From DASZRZ01 sp963732925 (GTDB taxonomy: Bacteria; Acidobacteriota; Terriglobia; Terriglobales; Acidobacteriaceae): a stretch of DNA of 64,000 nt. Position numbers and translations under genes: made by a program. Shown here piece after piece: positions 34,853 to 45,047 of this stretch. Each line of letters opens with the position of its first letter. Within the stretch, counting starts at the first letter, position 1. The stretch spans positions 62,001-126,000 of the forward strand of contig CAVTBJ010000007.1 in NCBI GenBank assembly GCA_963732925.1. The letters run 5' to 3'. The notes under the pieces are model-generated. The model saw only the letters and a program-made list of their open reading frames with translations. It did no database searches and was not told the origin of the DNA.

Positions 34853-35563
34853 GTGGAGATAACAAAGGCGCTGCCAACCTCGAAGTTGGTTCTCGAACTG
34901 GAACCAGAGGAACTTGCGAGCTATCTGCTCGACCACCTTCGCGGTAATGATAGTCACTTACATCTGGAAAATGTCTTCGGCTCACGCGGAATACAAGCGC
35001 ACTACGACAATAATAGCCGCGTCGAACATGCTTTAAGGGAAGCTTGGGCTTGGCTAGTGAACGAGGGTCTCCTGGTTCAAAGGAACTCGAACGGCTGGTA
35101 CTTCATTTCACGGCGTGCCGAAACTCTTCTGAGTAAGCAAGATTTTGAGGCTTTCCGAAGGTCTGGCATTTTGCCGAAGGATTCACTTCATCCGTTGATC
35201 GCAGAGAAAGTGTGGCCGAGCTTTCTCCGTGGAGACTACGAAACCGCTGTTTTTCAAGCTTTCAAAGAAATTGAAGTTGCTGTGCGAACTGGCGGTGACT
35301 TTGCAAACACCGATTTCGGAACCGCACTGATGAATCAAGCATTCAATGTCAACACCGGTCCCCTCACGGACATGACGCTGCCGGAACCTGAGAGGATAGG
35401 TATGCGTTCGCTCTTTTTCGGAGCCGTGAGCCTGTTCAAGAATCCGTCCAGCCATAGACACGTGGTTCTTACTGATCCAAACGAAACTGCTGAGATAATC
35501 TCCTTCGCGAGCCTGCTGATGCGGATTATCGAGCAACGTACTGGGGCACGCACAGCCCAATAG
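34853..35563 (+). CDS. TIGR02391-family protein (Ymh domain)
   Basis: The protein has 236 residues from GTG 34853, with GGAGTAG upstream. The N-terminal half is a winged-helix-like module (ALREAWAWLVNEGLLVQRNS, WYFISRRAETLL). The C-terminal half is the Ymh domain, recognisable by LHPLIAEKVWPSFLRGDYE, AVFQAFKEIEVAVR, GTALMNQAF and FFGAVSLFKNPSSHR. This family is found scattered on mobile and accessory regions, often with phage or defence genes; its biochemistry is not known to me. Codon use is visibly more AT-rich than in the neighbours, a sign of recent transfer. It stands alone between a Tat enzyme and a radical SAM gene. Confidence 0.82.
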   Translation: MEITKALPTSKLVLELEPEELASYLLDHLRGNDSHLHLENVFGSRGIQAHYDNNSRVEHALREAWAWLVNEGLLVQRNSNGWYFISRRAETLLSKQDFEAFRRSGILPKDSLHPLIAEKVWPSFLRGDYETAVFQAFKEIEVAVRTGGDFANTDFGTALMNQAFNVNTGPLTDMTLPEPERIGMRSLFFGAVSLFKNPSSHRHVVLTDPNETAEIISFASLLMRIIEQRTGARTAQ

Positions 35564-35689
35564 TGCGCCGGCAACTCCCTTGCAGATCCTCGCCGCCAGC
35601 CATGCGGTTCTGCTAGGCCGCTCCCAGCCTTGACATCCCTTTTCGCCTGCACTATCTTAAGATGGCGAACAAAAAGCGAAGTAGCTGTT

Positions 35690-36724
35690 ATGTCTTCCCT
35701 TCCATTGCCCGGTTTTCCCGCTCCTTCCGGCCTGATAGGGATTGCCCGTCTTGCTGCTCTGGGTGAATCCCTTTCCGAAGGGCACTTGGTCGAGTACTTC
35801 ACCCTGCCCACGCGCTCGCTGCTGAACCGCTGCACCTCCCGCCGCATGCCCTTCACCTGGACCATCAATCCGTATCGCGGCTGCGAGTTTGCCTGTAAGT
35901 ACTGCTATGCCCGCTACACCCACGAGTTCATGGAGCTGCGCGATGGGGTGGACTTCGAGCGCAAGATCTACGTCAAACAGCCGCAAAACGCCGAGCGCGC
36001 GCGTTTCACGGACCCAGGCATCGCCGGACAGCTCCGCCGCGACCTGAAGAAGGTGAAGCCCGGGGAAGACATCGCCATCGGGACGGCAACCGATCCCTAC
36101 CAGCCCGCGGAGCGCCGCTTCCGCGTGACGCAGTCGATCCTGGAGGAACTGGCGCGGCATGAGGGCCTGGAACTCGGCATCGTCACCAAATCGAATCTGA
36201 TCCTGCGTGACATTGATCTGCTGCGGCGCGTTGCTCAGCAGCATCGCCTTGGCATCAACATGACGGTCACCACCATGGACATCGCTCTCGCCCGCATTCT
36301 CGAGCCGCGAGCGCCCCGGCCCGACCTTCGTATGCAAGTGGTGAAGGAGTTGACTCGCGCGGGAATTTCCGTGGGGGTGATCTGTGCTCCAGTGCTGCCC
36401 GGCATCACCGATTCGGCGGCGAACCTGGAAGCCCTCGTACGGGCCGCCGCCCAGTCCGGCGCGCGCCACATCTATGCCAATCCACTGTTCCTGAAGCCCT
36501 GCTCGGCGAACGTGTTCCTGCCTTTCCTGGAAAAGGAGTTCCCTCAACTGGTCGAGCAGTATCGCAGGCGCTACTCGGAGCAGGCGTTCGTCTCAGCGGT
36601 GTACCGCAAGCGCATCTCGGCATTCATGGCGGCGCTGCGGAAAAAGCATGGCGTGGGCCGGGACGAGAGACGCGAGACCGGACGCAAGCCGGAGCCGCTG
36701 GTCCGCCAGTTAGCGCTTTTCTAG
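35690..36724 (+). CDS. Radical SAM protein, SplB-like (Rv2578c family)
   Basis: The protein has 344 residues. The [4Fe-4S]-SAM motif CEFACKYCYAR (CxxxCxxC) lies near residue 65, in the family context MPFTWTINPYRGCEFACKYC. It continues with IAIGTATDPYQPAERRFRVT, LEELARHEGLELGIVTKSNL and VICAPVLPGITDS, as in Rv2578c/SplB-related proteins. The C-terminal part has ARHIYANPLFLKPC and a basic tail. Spore photoproduct lyase activity is not implied, since the closer family members have no known reaction. The start at 35690 is tentative because the ribosome site is weak. Confidence 0.88.
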   Translation: MSSLPLPGFPAPSGLIGIARLAALGESLSEGHLVEYFTLPTRSLLNRCTSRRMPFTWTINPYRGCEFACKYCYARYTHEFMELRDGVDFERKIYVKQPQNAERARFTDPGIAGQLRRDLKKVKPGEDIAIGTATDPYQPAERRFRVTQSILEELARHEGLELGIVTKSNLILRDIDLLRRVAQQHRLGINMTVTTMDIALARILEPRAPRPDLRMQVVKELTRAGISVGVICAPVLPGITDSAANLEALVRAAAQSGARHIYANPLFLKPCSANVFLPFLEKEFPQLVEQYRRRYSEQAFVSAVYRKRISAFMAALRKKHGVGRDERRETGRKPEPLVRQLALF

Positions 36725-36842
36725 AGCGGATTTTTTGAACCACCGGCGGCACAAAGAACACGCAGGCTGAATGGTCGAGTGAACCAGACAGCCCCTACGG
36801 TCCGCGTTTGCGGCCGGCTTTTTATCTTCCCTACCTTCCAAC

Positions 36843-37214
36843 TTACCTTCCAAAGCGGCGCCGGTTACCGCGCCGGCGTCCGATCCACATGCCGAACACC
36901 AAGCCGGCAACGGCCACCACGGCCAGCTTCCCCGGGCTCACGAACGGGATGTAGCGTGTGCCTTGCGCCGTGACTTCCACGACGCCGATGGGGATGACCT
37001 TGCCTCCGCCTCCGCCCCCGCCCCCGCTTTGTCCCTGGGCCAGAGGCTCGCTGCCGGGCTTGGTGCCGGTGCCGCCTCCAAAGCCGTAGCCGATGCGTGC
37101 CACCGGAATGATGGTTTTCCCCTGGGCGGCGATGGGTTCGCCGAAGACGGCGTTGACATTGGCGTTGGCGGCGACGGTTTCGCGAATGGAGTTAACCAGA
37201 GTATCGAGTTCCAT
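36843..37214 (-). CDS. GerW/YtfJ-family protein with a polyglycine linker
   Basis: The protein has 123 residues; AGGAGGG precedes the ATG. The pattern MELDTLVNSIRETVAANANV, FGEPIAAQGKTIIPVARI, YGFGGGTG, then GKVIPIGVVEVTAQGTRYI is that of the GerW (sporulation YtfJ) family. Between the two halves lies an uninterrupted run of eight glycines. The C-terminus has one membrane-like helix (LAVVAVAGLVFGMWIG) followed by an Arg-rich tail (RRRGNRRRFGR). The family is best known from spore coats, but non-sporing bacteria also carry it. It diverges from rnj with 58 nt between the starts. Confidence 0.85.
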   Translation of the reverse strand: MELDTLVNSIRETVAANANVNAVFGEPIAAQGKTIIPVARIGYGFGGGTGTKPGSEPLAQGQSGGGGGGGGKVIPIGVVEVTAQGTRYIPFVSPGKLAVVAVAGLVFGMWIGRRRGNRRRFGR

Positions 37215-37272
37215 AAACCCTCCTGCTCACATTTGCTTAGACGCGCATGTGCTAGCATCAGATGTTTTGAAC

Positions 37273-38940
37273 ATGACAGCAGGTAAGCTTCAATTAATCC
37301 CGCTCGGCGGACTCGGCGAGTTCGGCATGAACTGCATGGTGGTCCGCTGGGGCGACGACATGATCGTGATCGACGCCGGCCTGATGTTCCCGGAGTCGGA
37401 ACTGCTGGGCGTGGACATTGTCGTCCCCGACATCGCTTACCTGCTGGAGAACCGCAACAAAGTTCGCGGCATTGTGCTTACCCACGGTCACGAAGACCAC
37501 ATCGGCGCTCTTCCCTGGATCCTGCGCGAACTGAACGTCCCCGTTTACGGAACGGAGTTTACACTGGCCCTGGCCGAAGGCAAGCTGGAAGAGCACGGGC
37601 TGCTCGACGACGTGGAACTAAACGAGATCGCTCCCGGCGACCGCTTCAAGCTGGGGCCATTTACCGTTCATCCCATCCGGGTGACGCACAGCCTGGTGGA
37701 CTGTGTTGCACTGGCGATTCACACCCCCATGGGCGTGATCATTCACACGGGCGACTTCAAAGTCGATCCTACGCCCACGGACAACCGCCTGTTTGACCTG
37801 CACGCTTTTGCCGAGTACGGCAAGGAAGGCGTGCTGGCCCTGCTGCAGGATTCGACCAACGTGGAGCGTCCGGGCTATACGCCCAGCGAGCGCGCGGTGC
37901 GCCGCAAGTTCGACGATGTTTTCCGCTACACCCCGCGCCGGCTGTTTATCTCGTGCTTTTCTTCTTCCATCCACCGCATCAATCTGGCGATGGAACTGGC
38001 GTATGAGTACAAGCGCAAGGTCGCCATCGTCGGCCGCTCCATGAGCACGGCCACGGAGATCGCTCAGGACCTGGGATACCTGGAAATCCCCGACGGCCTG
38101 GTGATCCATCCCGGGCAGATCAAGGACTATCCCGCGGAAAAGGTGTGCGTGCTGATCGGCGGCACCCAGGGCGAGCCCATGTCCGCGCTGTCGCGCGCCG
38201 CCGTGGACCAGCACAAGCACGCCCGCATCGAGCCCGACGATACGGTGGTGCTCTCCTCGCGCATCATCCCGGGAAATGAGAAAGCCATCTACCGGATGAT
38301 CGACCACATGTACCGGCGAAAGGCCAACGTGATTTACGAGGACGGCTCCAACCCGCCCATCCACGTGAGTGGCCACGCCAGCCAGGAAGAGCTGAAGCTC
38401 ATTATTAATCTGGTCAAGCCGCGCTACTTCATTCCCATTCACGGTGAGTACCGCCAACTGCGGCGGCATGCGGGTTTGGCGCAGGAGATGCACGGAGCCG
38501 TCGGCAAGGTCATGATGATCGAGAGCGGCGACGTACTGGAGTTCGACGAGCTGGGAGCGCGCGTCGCGGGTCGCGTCGCGGTGGGCCGCATGTGCATCGA
38601 TTCGGGATCGACGGGAGAAATCGTCGAGGACCTGATCATCAAGGACCGCCGCCACCTCAGTGAGGACGGCATCGTCCTGCCCATCATCGCCATTAACAAG
38701 CTGACCGGAGAAGTCGAGTCGGTGCCGGAGATTGCCACCCGCGGTTTTGCTCCCGCCACCGAGAACGGGCTGTTGCCCAGAGCGCGGGAAATCGTTTTGC
38801 AGACGCTGGAGCAGTCCACGGCAGAAGAAAAGCGGGACTGGGGCGTGATCAAGGAGAAGATCCGCGCCGACCTGAAGCGCTACATCGTGAAGCAGACCGC
38901 GCGACGTCCGCTGATTATGCCGGTGATTCTGGAAATCTAG
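37273..38940 (+). CDS. rnj: Ribonuclease J
   Basis: The protein has 555 residues from ATG 37273. The metallo-beta-lactamase zinc site is HGHEDH (residues 71-76), with further ligands in THSLVD and HTGDFKVDPTP. The beta-CASP domain has STNVERPGYTPSE, SCFSSSIHRI and VGRSMSTA. The C-terminal motif VSGHASQEELKLIINLVKP and the RNase J-specific HGEYRQLRRHAGLA are present. RNase J degrades and matures RNA by 5'-exo and endo cleavage, and its presence with no RNase E in the window is common in Acidobacteria. A PLP enzyme follows 24 nt later. Confidence 0.95.
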   Translation: MTAGKLQLIPLGGLGEFGMNCMVVRWGDDMIVIDAGLMFPESELLGVDIVVPDIAYLLENRNKVRGIVLTHGHEDHIGALPWILRELNVPVYGTEFTLALAEGKLEEHGLLDDVELNEIAPGDRFKLGPFTVHPIRVTHSLVDCVALAIHTPMGVIIHTGDFKVDPTPTDNRLFDLHAFAEYGKEGVLALLQDSTNVERPGYTPSERAVRRKFDDVFRYTPRRLFISCFSSSIHRINLAMELAYEYKRKVAIVGRSMSTATEIAQDLGYLEIPDGLVIHPGQIKDYPAEKVCVLIGGTQGEPMSALSRAAVDQHKHARIEPDDTVVLSSRIIPGNEKAIYRMIDHMYRRKANVIYEDGSNPPIHVSGHASQEELKLIINLVKPRYFIPIHGEYRQLRRHAGLAQEMHGAVGKVMMIESGDVLEFDELGARVAGRVAVGRMCIDSGSTGEIVEDLIIKDRRHLSEDGIVLPIIAINKLTGEVESVPEIATRGFAPATENGLLPRAREIVLQTLEQSTAEEKRDWGVIKEKIRADLKRYIVKQTARRPLIMPVILEI

Positions 38941-38964
38941 AGTAAGAACTTCAAGCCTTCGCAA

Positions 38965-39924
<960 letters not shown>

Positions 39925-40098
39925 ATTCAGCCGCCACTCCGGGCCAGCAGCCGTGGGCATCCGCTCCCGCCAGTAGCTACGCAGAATTACAAATTGCGAA
40001 TCTCAAACTATCGAATCCTGCCGGCTATCTTTCCCAACCAGGCCGAAGCAGGCGCTTCCGATAGTAAGATTCTCCCATACTGTTTTTGTGGAGTTTTC

Positions 40099-41119
40099 AT
40101 GGCGCACCGTTCTTGCTTCCGCGCTCCCAGGTTGGCTGGCATCTTCACTTTGGCTCTCGTGACTTTGGCTTTCGTGCTGGCGGGTGCTTCCGCTGCGCAA
40201 AACTCCGCGCCAACCAGCTCGGTGGAGCGCGGGGTGATGGTGCGTGAGGCGCAGATCTACCTGGCGCCGAGTAGCGATTCGGCCAAGCTGGCACAAATTG
40301 GACGAGGCCGCGAGGTGGCGATTCTGGATTACGGCGCCAAGCCGTGGCTGCACGTTCTCGCCACCCTCAGCGAAGGCGTCGAACGCAACGGGTTTGAGCA
40401 GCCCGACAAAACCGTGACCGGATGGATCCTCGATAAGGGAGTCGTGCGTGCCTCGACGCCCAATGGAGACCGAATCCTGTTCGGGGAAGCCTCCGCCTCG
40501 GAGCTGGAGGCCAGCCGCCGCGGGGGCCGTAGAGGCGCCGACAAGGACGCCCTGCTACTGTATCGCCGCACCTGGGAGTACTTCCCGAAGTCGGAGGTTG
40601 CCGGCGAGGCGCTTTTCCGGGCGGCCGATGTTCAGTGGCAACTGGAGCGGGCGGAAGCCCTGGCTCGTCCTTCGGCCCGTGAGGCGCGGCCCATCGGCGA
40701 CAACGAAGGCATCGACGAAGACATGATGAAGCAGGTGAAGAAGAAGTTCCCCGGCACCAAGTGGGCCGCCCTCGCCGCGTACGACATGCTGGACAACAAA
40801 CTGTGCGGCGACTGGCAGGCGCAGTCGCGTTGCCCGGAACGCGAGGCGAAACTTTACGAGGAGTATGCCAAGGATTACCCGCAGTCTCCCAGACTGCAGG
40901 AAGCCCTGTACCAGGCCGCGGCGCCGCTGGGGCGCCCTGATTCAGATTTATCTCACCGAAGGCTCGAAGTCGAAGTCGGACGACTCGCGGCAAAGGGCAC
41001 TGGAGGTAGTGCAGCGCGCTGTCGCCGTCGATCCCTCCAGCGACTGGGGAATGCGCGCCCAGGCTCTCGCCTATCAGGTCCAGCAGGGGATTCCGCTGCT
41101 GGGGGATGCGATCGAGTAA
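40099..41119 (+). pseudogene. Exported SH3-like/TPR-like protein, frameshifted
   Basis: The protein starts with a signal peptide (IFTLALVTLAFVLAGASAAQ). Residues 45-120 look like a bacterial SH3 domain (VMVREAQIYLAPSSDSAKLA to KTVTGWILDKGVV). The rest is helical and repetitive (RTWEYFPKSEVAGEALFRAA, EEYAKDYPQSPRLQEALYQA), like TPR proteins that carry tripartite repeats. The frame breaks near 40925. The continuation RWGALIQIYLTEGSKSKSDD through LEVVQRAVAVDPSSDWGMRA to LLGDAIE lies in the next frame. About 340 residues in total. A peptidoglycan- or envelope-associated role is a guess. Confidence 0.72.
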
Positions 41120-41150
41120 GCGTGGCCCCTGGATCTCGCCTGCAAGCGCT

Positions 41151-41197
41151 ATCATCCTGAGCGAAGCGCCAAGGGGCACAGTCGAAGTATCTTGGGG
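41151..41197 (+). repeat. Intergenic repeat of the ATCATCCTGAGCGAAG type
   Basis: The sequence opens ATCATCCTGAGCGAAG and continues past CAGTCGAAGTATCTTGGGG, in the gap before uppP. It is recognisable as a dispersed bacterial intergenic element related to the 30-bp repeat at 13599 and 52458. It sits in a region where the reading of the upstream gene has just ended. Confidence 0.5.
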
Positions 41198-41336
41198 TTT
41201 GCCGGAACGACCGCGGTGCACCTGCCCCGGGGAACCACGCAAGTTAAGTGCGCCACACCGTTCCGCTTCGCCCGGGTCGTATTCTGTCGCTGGAAGTCTT
41301 TGTCCTCTAAGTCCGCAAATATTTTCGGGGGATTGC

Positions 41337-42218
41337 TTGAACAACTACGGGCTGGCGATTCTTCTCGGCGTCATCGAGGGAATCACTGAGTTTCTGCCAG
41401 TCAGCTCAACCGCGCATCTGCGCATTGCGCAGAGCTGGCTGGGGCTGGATTTGGCCAACGGCTACTGGAAGATGTTTGCCATCGTGATTCAGCTAGGTGC
41501 GATTCTTTGCCTTCCCTTTTATTTCTGGACGCGCATTGTTGAATTTGTAAGGACCTTTCCCCGCGGGGCGGACGGAAAGCACACCCTGTTGACGCACCCC
41601 CTGTCTCTCACCCTGCTGGCATTTGTCGTCACTGCGGGGCCCGCGTTCCTGCTCACCAAAGTGATTGGCAAGAATCTGGAGAACCTGCTGGTGATGGCGC
41701 TTTCGCTGGTGATTGGCGGGGTAGTGATGTGGGTAATTGATGCTCTCTATGCTTCCCCCAGCTTCGCCCTCGGCGCGCGCCACGGACAACGAACGGAGAC
41801 CCTGGAGACGATGTCGCCGCTGCAGGCGATCTGGGTTGGCATTTGCCAGATTGCTTCGGCCGTCTTCCCCGGAACCTCGCGTTCCATGGCGACCATTGCC
41901 GGAGGCCAGGTGGTGGGGATGACGCGGGAATCCGCGCTTGAGTTTTCTTTCTTCCTTTCCATGCCGACGATGGCGGCGGCCACCGGGTATGACCTGCTCA
42001 AGACCTTCCAGCCGGGCCAGAACCCTCTGGGAACCACCGCCATGAATACCCAGGGCTGGGTGCTATTGGCAATCGGGTTCGCCGTTTCCTTCGTGGTGGC
42101 CTACGCGGTGGTGGCGTGGTTCATGCACTGGGTGCGGAAGCACGGGTTTGTGCCCTTTGCCGTGTACCGGATCCTGTTCGGGCTGGTCGTGCTGTGGTGG
42201 GCCTTAGGGAAATCCTGA
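41337..42218 (+). CDS. uppP: Undecaprenyl-diphosphatase UppP (BacA)
   Basis: The product has 293 residues from a TTG start, with GGGGGAT just upstream; no ATG or GTG is better placed. About eight membrane helices are visible. The two catalytic motifs are clear: GVIEGITEFLPVSSTAH near the start and IASAVFPGTSRSMATIAGG later. It removes a phosphate from undecaprenyl diphosphate on the periplasmic face, recycling the carrier for peptidoglycan and other envelope polymers, and is a known source of bacitracin tolerance. A C-terminal segment has VPFAVYRILFGLVVLWW. Confidence 0.93.
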   Translation: MNNYGLAILLGVIEGITEFLPVSSTAHLRIAQSWLGLDLANGYWKMFAIVIQLGAILCLPFYFWTRIVEFVRTFPRGADGKHTLLTHPLSLTLLAFVVTAGPAFLLTKVIGKNLENLLVMALSLVIGGVVMWVIDALYASPSFALGARHGQRTETLETMSPLQAIWVGICQIASAVFPGTSRSMATIAGGQVVGMTRESALEFSFFLSMPTMAAATGYDLLKTFQPGQNPLGTTAMNTQGWVLLAIGFAVSFVVAYAVVAWFMHWVRKHGFVPFAVYRILFGLVVLWWALGKS

Positions 42219-42331
42219 TCCGTCGCCGGGAGCGGCGGGCTCAAGTCCGGCGGCAACGGCGACGGCCATTGCGGCGGCTTTCAGCCGCGCCCTGAACACT
42301 GGCCAGTTCGGCACCTTGGCAATTTATTCCA

Positions 42332-42359
42332 TTGTTTCAGCGCCAGGATTTGGCATAAT
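42332..42359 (+). promoter_or_regulatory. Possible promoter upstream of ftsK
   Basis: TTGTTT (42332-42337) and CATAAT (42354-42359) are 16 nt apart, a plausible sigma-70 pair about 100 nt before the ftsK start. Upstream, CCGTCGCCG and CGGCGACGG (42220-42265) form a long inverted repeat without a T tract, a doubtful terminator for uppP. Confidence 0.35.
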
Positions 42360-42461
42360 TGGCTTGCTCTGGCGTTCAGCGCGTGTTTCGGGGTAAGCGG
42401 GGGCCGTGCCTGCAAGGGATGAGTGTCGGCTCGATGTCATCCGTTCGCACACAGGCCGGTC

Positions 42462-44879
42462 ATGAAGAGGAAGTCCCGCTCAGTTCGTGAAGCACGACGT
42501 CGCCGAATGAAAAGGCTTTCCTGCGCATTCACTCCGACGAAGAACCGCCGGCTCAATGAACTGGTCGGCTTTCTGCTGCTGGTCTCCGCGCTCCTCCTGT
42601 TCCTCGCGCTGATTTCTTATTCCCCGCTGGATCGTTCTTTCAACACCGCCGCGCCCGCCTCCGGGCAGGCCCGCAACTGGATCGGCATCGTGGGCGCCTA
42701 CGGAAGCGACCTGCTGCTGCAGTTGGAGGGCATCAGCAGCTTCCTGATTCCTTTTTTCCTCTTTCTATTGGGAATGCGCTGGTTGCGCTCCCGGGAATTG
42801 GGGTCCTGGCTGGCCAAGGCAATCGGGGGGGCATCGCTGCTGATCTTCGTGCCGGCGCTGCTGGCGCTATTGCCGTGGCAATGGCGCTGGATGAACGCTC
42901 TCCCTGTCGAGGGCCTGCTGGGACGCATTTTGGGCGATGCCCTGGCGCATTATCTCAACCTCCCCGGCGCCTACCTGGTAGCGGTGAGCGCGATTGCCAG
43001 CGCCCTGTATCTCTGCACAACGTTTACCTTCGGGCACGTGCAACTCTGGTTCGAGACGCGCTGTTCCTTCGCATTTGCCGCCTGGCAGCGAGTGCAGGAC
43101 TGGCTGGAAGCCCGGCGCCGGGCACGATCGCAAAAGGAACTGCAGAAGAAGCGGGCCTCCCGCGCGCCCGACGCCGCGCCGCCGTTCTTTGGGATGCCTT
43201 CCGGGCAGGTCCGGGAAGAATCCACAGTGGAACCACTGTTCCCCCATCCCATTGTCGGAGCTCCGGTGATGGAGCACCGCAAGAGCGGCATCGAACGGGC
43301 GCAGGAGGAAGAAGACGGGATCGAGGCGTTCGGGCAGGCGCCCGAAGTCAGCGAGCGCGCCGATATTGACCAGAAGGCCAAAACCACGATGCCGAAGCTG
43401 GCGGGAAGCTTCAAGCTGCCCTCCAGTGCGCTGCTGCAGCGTCCGGATGAACACCAGGCCGTGGACGAAGAAGAACTGAAGATCCTGGCGGGCGTTCTGG
43501 TCAACAAGTGCGGTGAATTCGATGTGCACGGCGCCGTCACCCAGATCAATCCCGGTCCGGTGGTGACCACCTTTGAATTCAAGCCGGAGGCGGGCATCAA
43601 GTACAGCCGTATTACCGGCCTGTGTGACGATTTGTGCCTGGCAATGCGGGCGGAAAGCATCCTGATCGAGCGCATGGCGGGCAAGTCCACTGTAGGAATT
43701 CAGGTTCCCAACCGCGAGCGCGAAACCATCTGGCTGCGCGAAGTCGTGGAGTCCCAGGAGTTTCTGGGATCGCGCTCCAAGCTGATGCTGGCCCTGGGCA
43801 AGGACATGAACGGCCGCATCACGGTCGCCGATCTGGCATCCATGCCGCACCTGCTGATCGCCGGTTCCACCGGCGCCGGCAAGAGCGTGGCCATCAACGC
43901 CATGATCATGTCTCTGCTCTACAAGTCCACGCCCGATCAGGTTCGCCTCATCCTGGTCGACCCCAAGCGGCTGGAGCTGGGCGTGTACGAAGGCGTGCCG
44001 CATCTCTATACGCCCATCATCACCGAGCCCAAGCTGGCGGCCAACGCCCTACGCAATGCCGTGCGTGAGATGGAACGCCGGCTGAAGCTGCTGGCGCAGA
44101 AGGGCGTGCGCAACATTGACCAGTTCAATCGACTGTTTGACGACGGACGAACCCCCAGCTTGTTTGAAAGCGGCGCAGAGCAGGAAGGACCGCTGCCTTA
44201 CATCATCATCATCATTGACGAGCTGGCTGACCTGATGCTGCTGGACGGTTCCAACGTGGAGGAGTCCATTACCCGTCTGGCGCAGATGGCGCGCGCCGTG
44301 GGCATCCACCTGATCCTGGCCACGCAACGGCCCTCAGTGGATGTGATTACCGGCCTCATCAAGGCCAATTTTCCGGCGCGCATTTCCTTCCGCGTGGCGA
44401 CCAAGGTGGACTCGCGCACCATCCTCGATGCCAACGGCGCGGAGGCCCTGCTGGGACGCGGCGACATGCTCTATCTCCCCTCCGGGTCCGCGCGCGTGCA
44501 GCGCGTTCATGCTCCCTTTGTCACGGAAAAAGAAATTGCCGCGGCCGTCGAATTCTGGAAATCGCAGGGGCTCGCCCAGTACCAGGCGGCATTCCTCGAC
44601 GTCCCCAAAGAGGAAAAAGGCGCCGACGGCAGCGGCGGCGAAGCTGGCGAAGACGAGCACGACGATCTCTACCAGGATGCGGTGCGGCTGGTGCTGGAAT
44701 TCGGCAAGGCATCCACTTCCCTGCTGCAGCGACGGCTGCGAATCGGCTACGGGCGAGCCGCTCACCTCATCGACCTGATGGAGAAGGACGGCGTGGTGGG
44801 TGCGGCTGACGGCCCCCGTCCGCGGGAAATCCTGAAGCGCCCCGACTGGCTGGCGGAAGTCGAGCAGTCCCTGCGATAG
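42462..44879 (+). CDS. ftsK: DNA translocase FtsK/SpoIIIE
   Basis: The protein is about 805 residues from ATG 42462 (GTG 42423 and ATG 42507 are alternatives). Four membrane helices lie in the first 190 residues (for example LVGFLLLVSALLLFLALISY). A charged linker leads to the motor: an alpha domain (GPVVTTFEFKPEAGIKYSRI), Walker A IAGSTGAGKS, Walker B IIIIIDELADLM, then a C-terminal gamma winged-helix domain (YQDAVRLVLEFGKASTSLLQ, YGRAAHLIDLMEKDG) that reads KOPS-like sites. It moves chromosome ends through the division septum and activates XerCD. The linker is shorter than in E. coli. Confidence 0.95.
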   Translation: MKRKSRSVREARRRRMKRLSCAFTPTKNRRLNELVGFLLLVSALLLFLALISYSPLDRSFNTAAPASGQARNWIGIVGAYGSDLLLQLEGISSFLIPFFLFLLGMRWLRSRELGSWLAKAIGGASLLIFVPALLALLPWQWRWMNALPVEGLLGRILGDALAHYLNLPGAYLVAVSAIASALYLCTTFTFGHVQLWFETRCSFAFAAWQRVQDWLEARRRARSQKELQKKRASRAPDAAPPFFGMPSGQVREESTVEPLFPHPIVGAPVMEHRKSGIERAQEEEDGIEAFGQAPEVSERADIDQKAKTTMPKLAGSFKLPSSALLQRPDEHQAVDEEELKILAGVLVNKCGEFDVHGAVTQINPGPVVTTFEFKPEAGIKYSRITGLCDDLCLAMRAESILIERMAGKSTVGIQVPNRERETIWLREVVESQEFLGSRSKLMLALGKDMNGRITVADLASMPHLLIAGSTGAGKSVAINAMIMSLLYKSTPDQVRLILVDPKRLELGVYEGVPHLYTPIITEPKLAANALRNAVREMERRLKLLAQKGVRNIDQFNRLFDDGRTPSLFESGAEQEGPLPYIIIIIDELADLMLLDGSNVEESITRLAQMARAVGIHLILATQRPSVDVITGLIKANFPARISFRVATKVDSRTILDANGAEALLGRGDMLYLPSGSARVQRVHAPFVTEKEIAAAVEFWKSQGLAQYQAAFLDVPKEEKGADGSGGEAGEDEHDDLYQDAVRLVLEFGKASTSLLQRRLRIGYGRAAHLIDLMEKDGVVGAADGPRPREILKRPDWLAEVEQSLR

Positions 44880-45047
44880 ATCCCCGCTAGGGATAGATCC
44901 TCGTACCACGATATACTGAAAGTTCCTGGAATGGTTTGCCTGAGGGCCTCCAGCCCGCCAGGAACCCACCTGTTCGCGCCATGGGAATTCGCCCAGGCAG
45001 GCGCTAACGGCAATTTCCGGGTGGTTGATCTCAGAAGGGAATCTCCC

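Noticed and set aside
42220..42265. Inverted repeat CCGTCGCCG / CGGCGACGG after uppP as a terminator
   Set aside because: The loop is 28 nt and no T tract follows, so it is not a convincing terminator.
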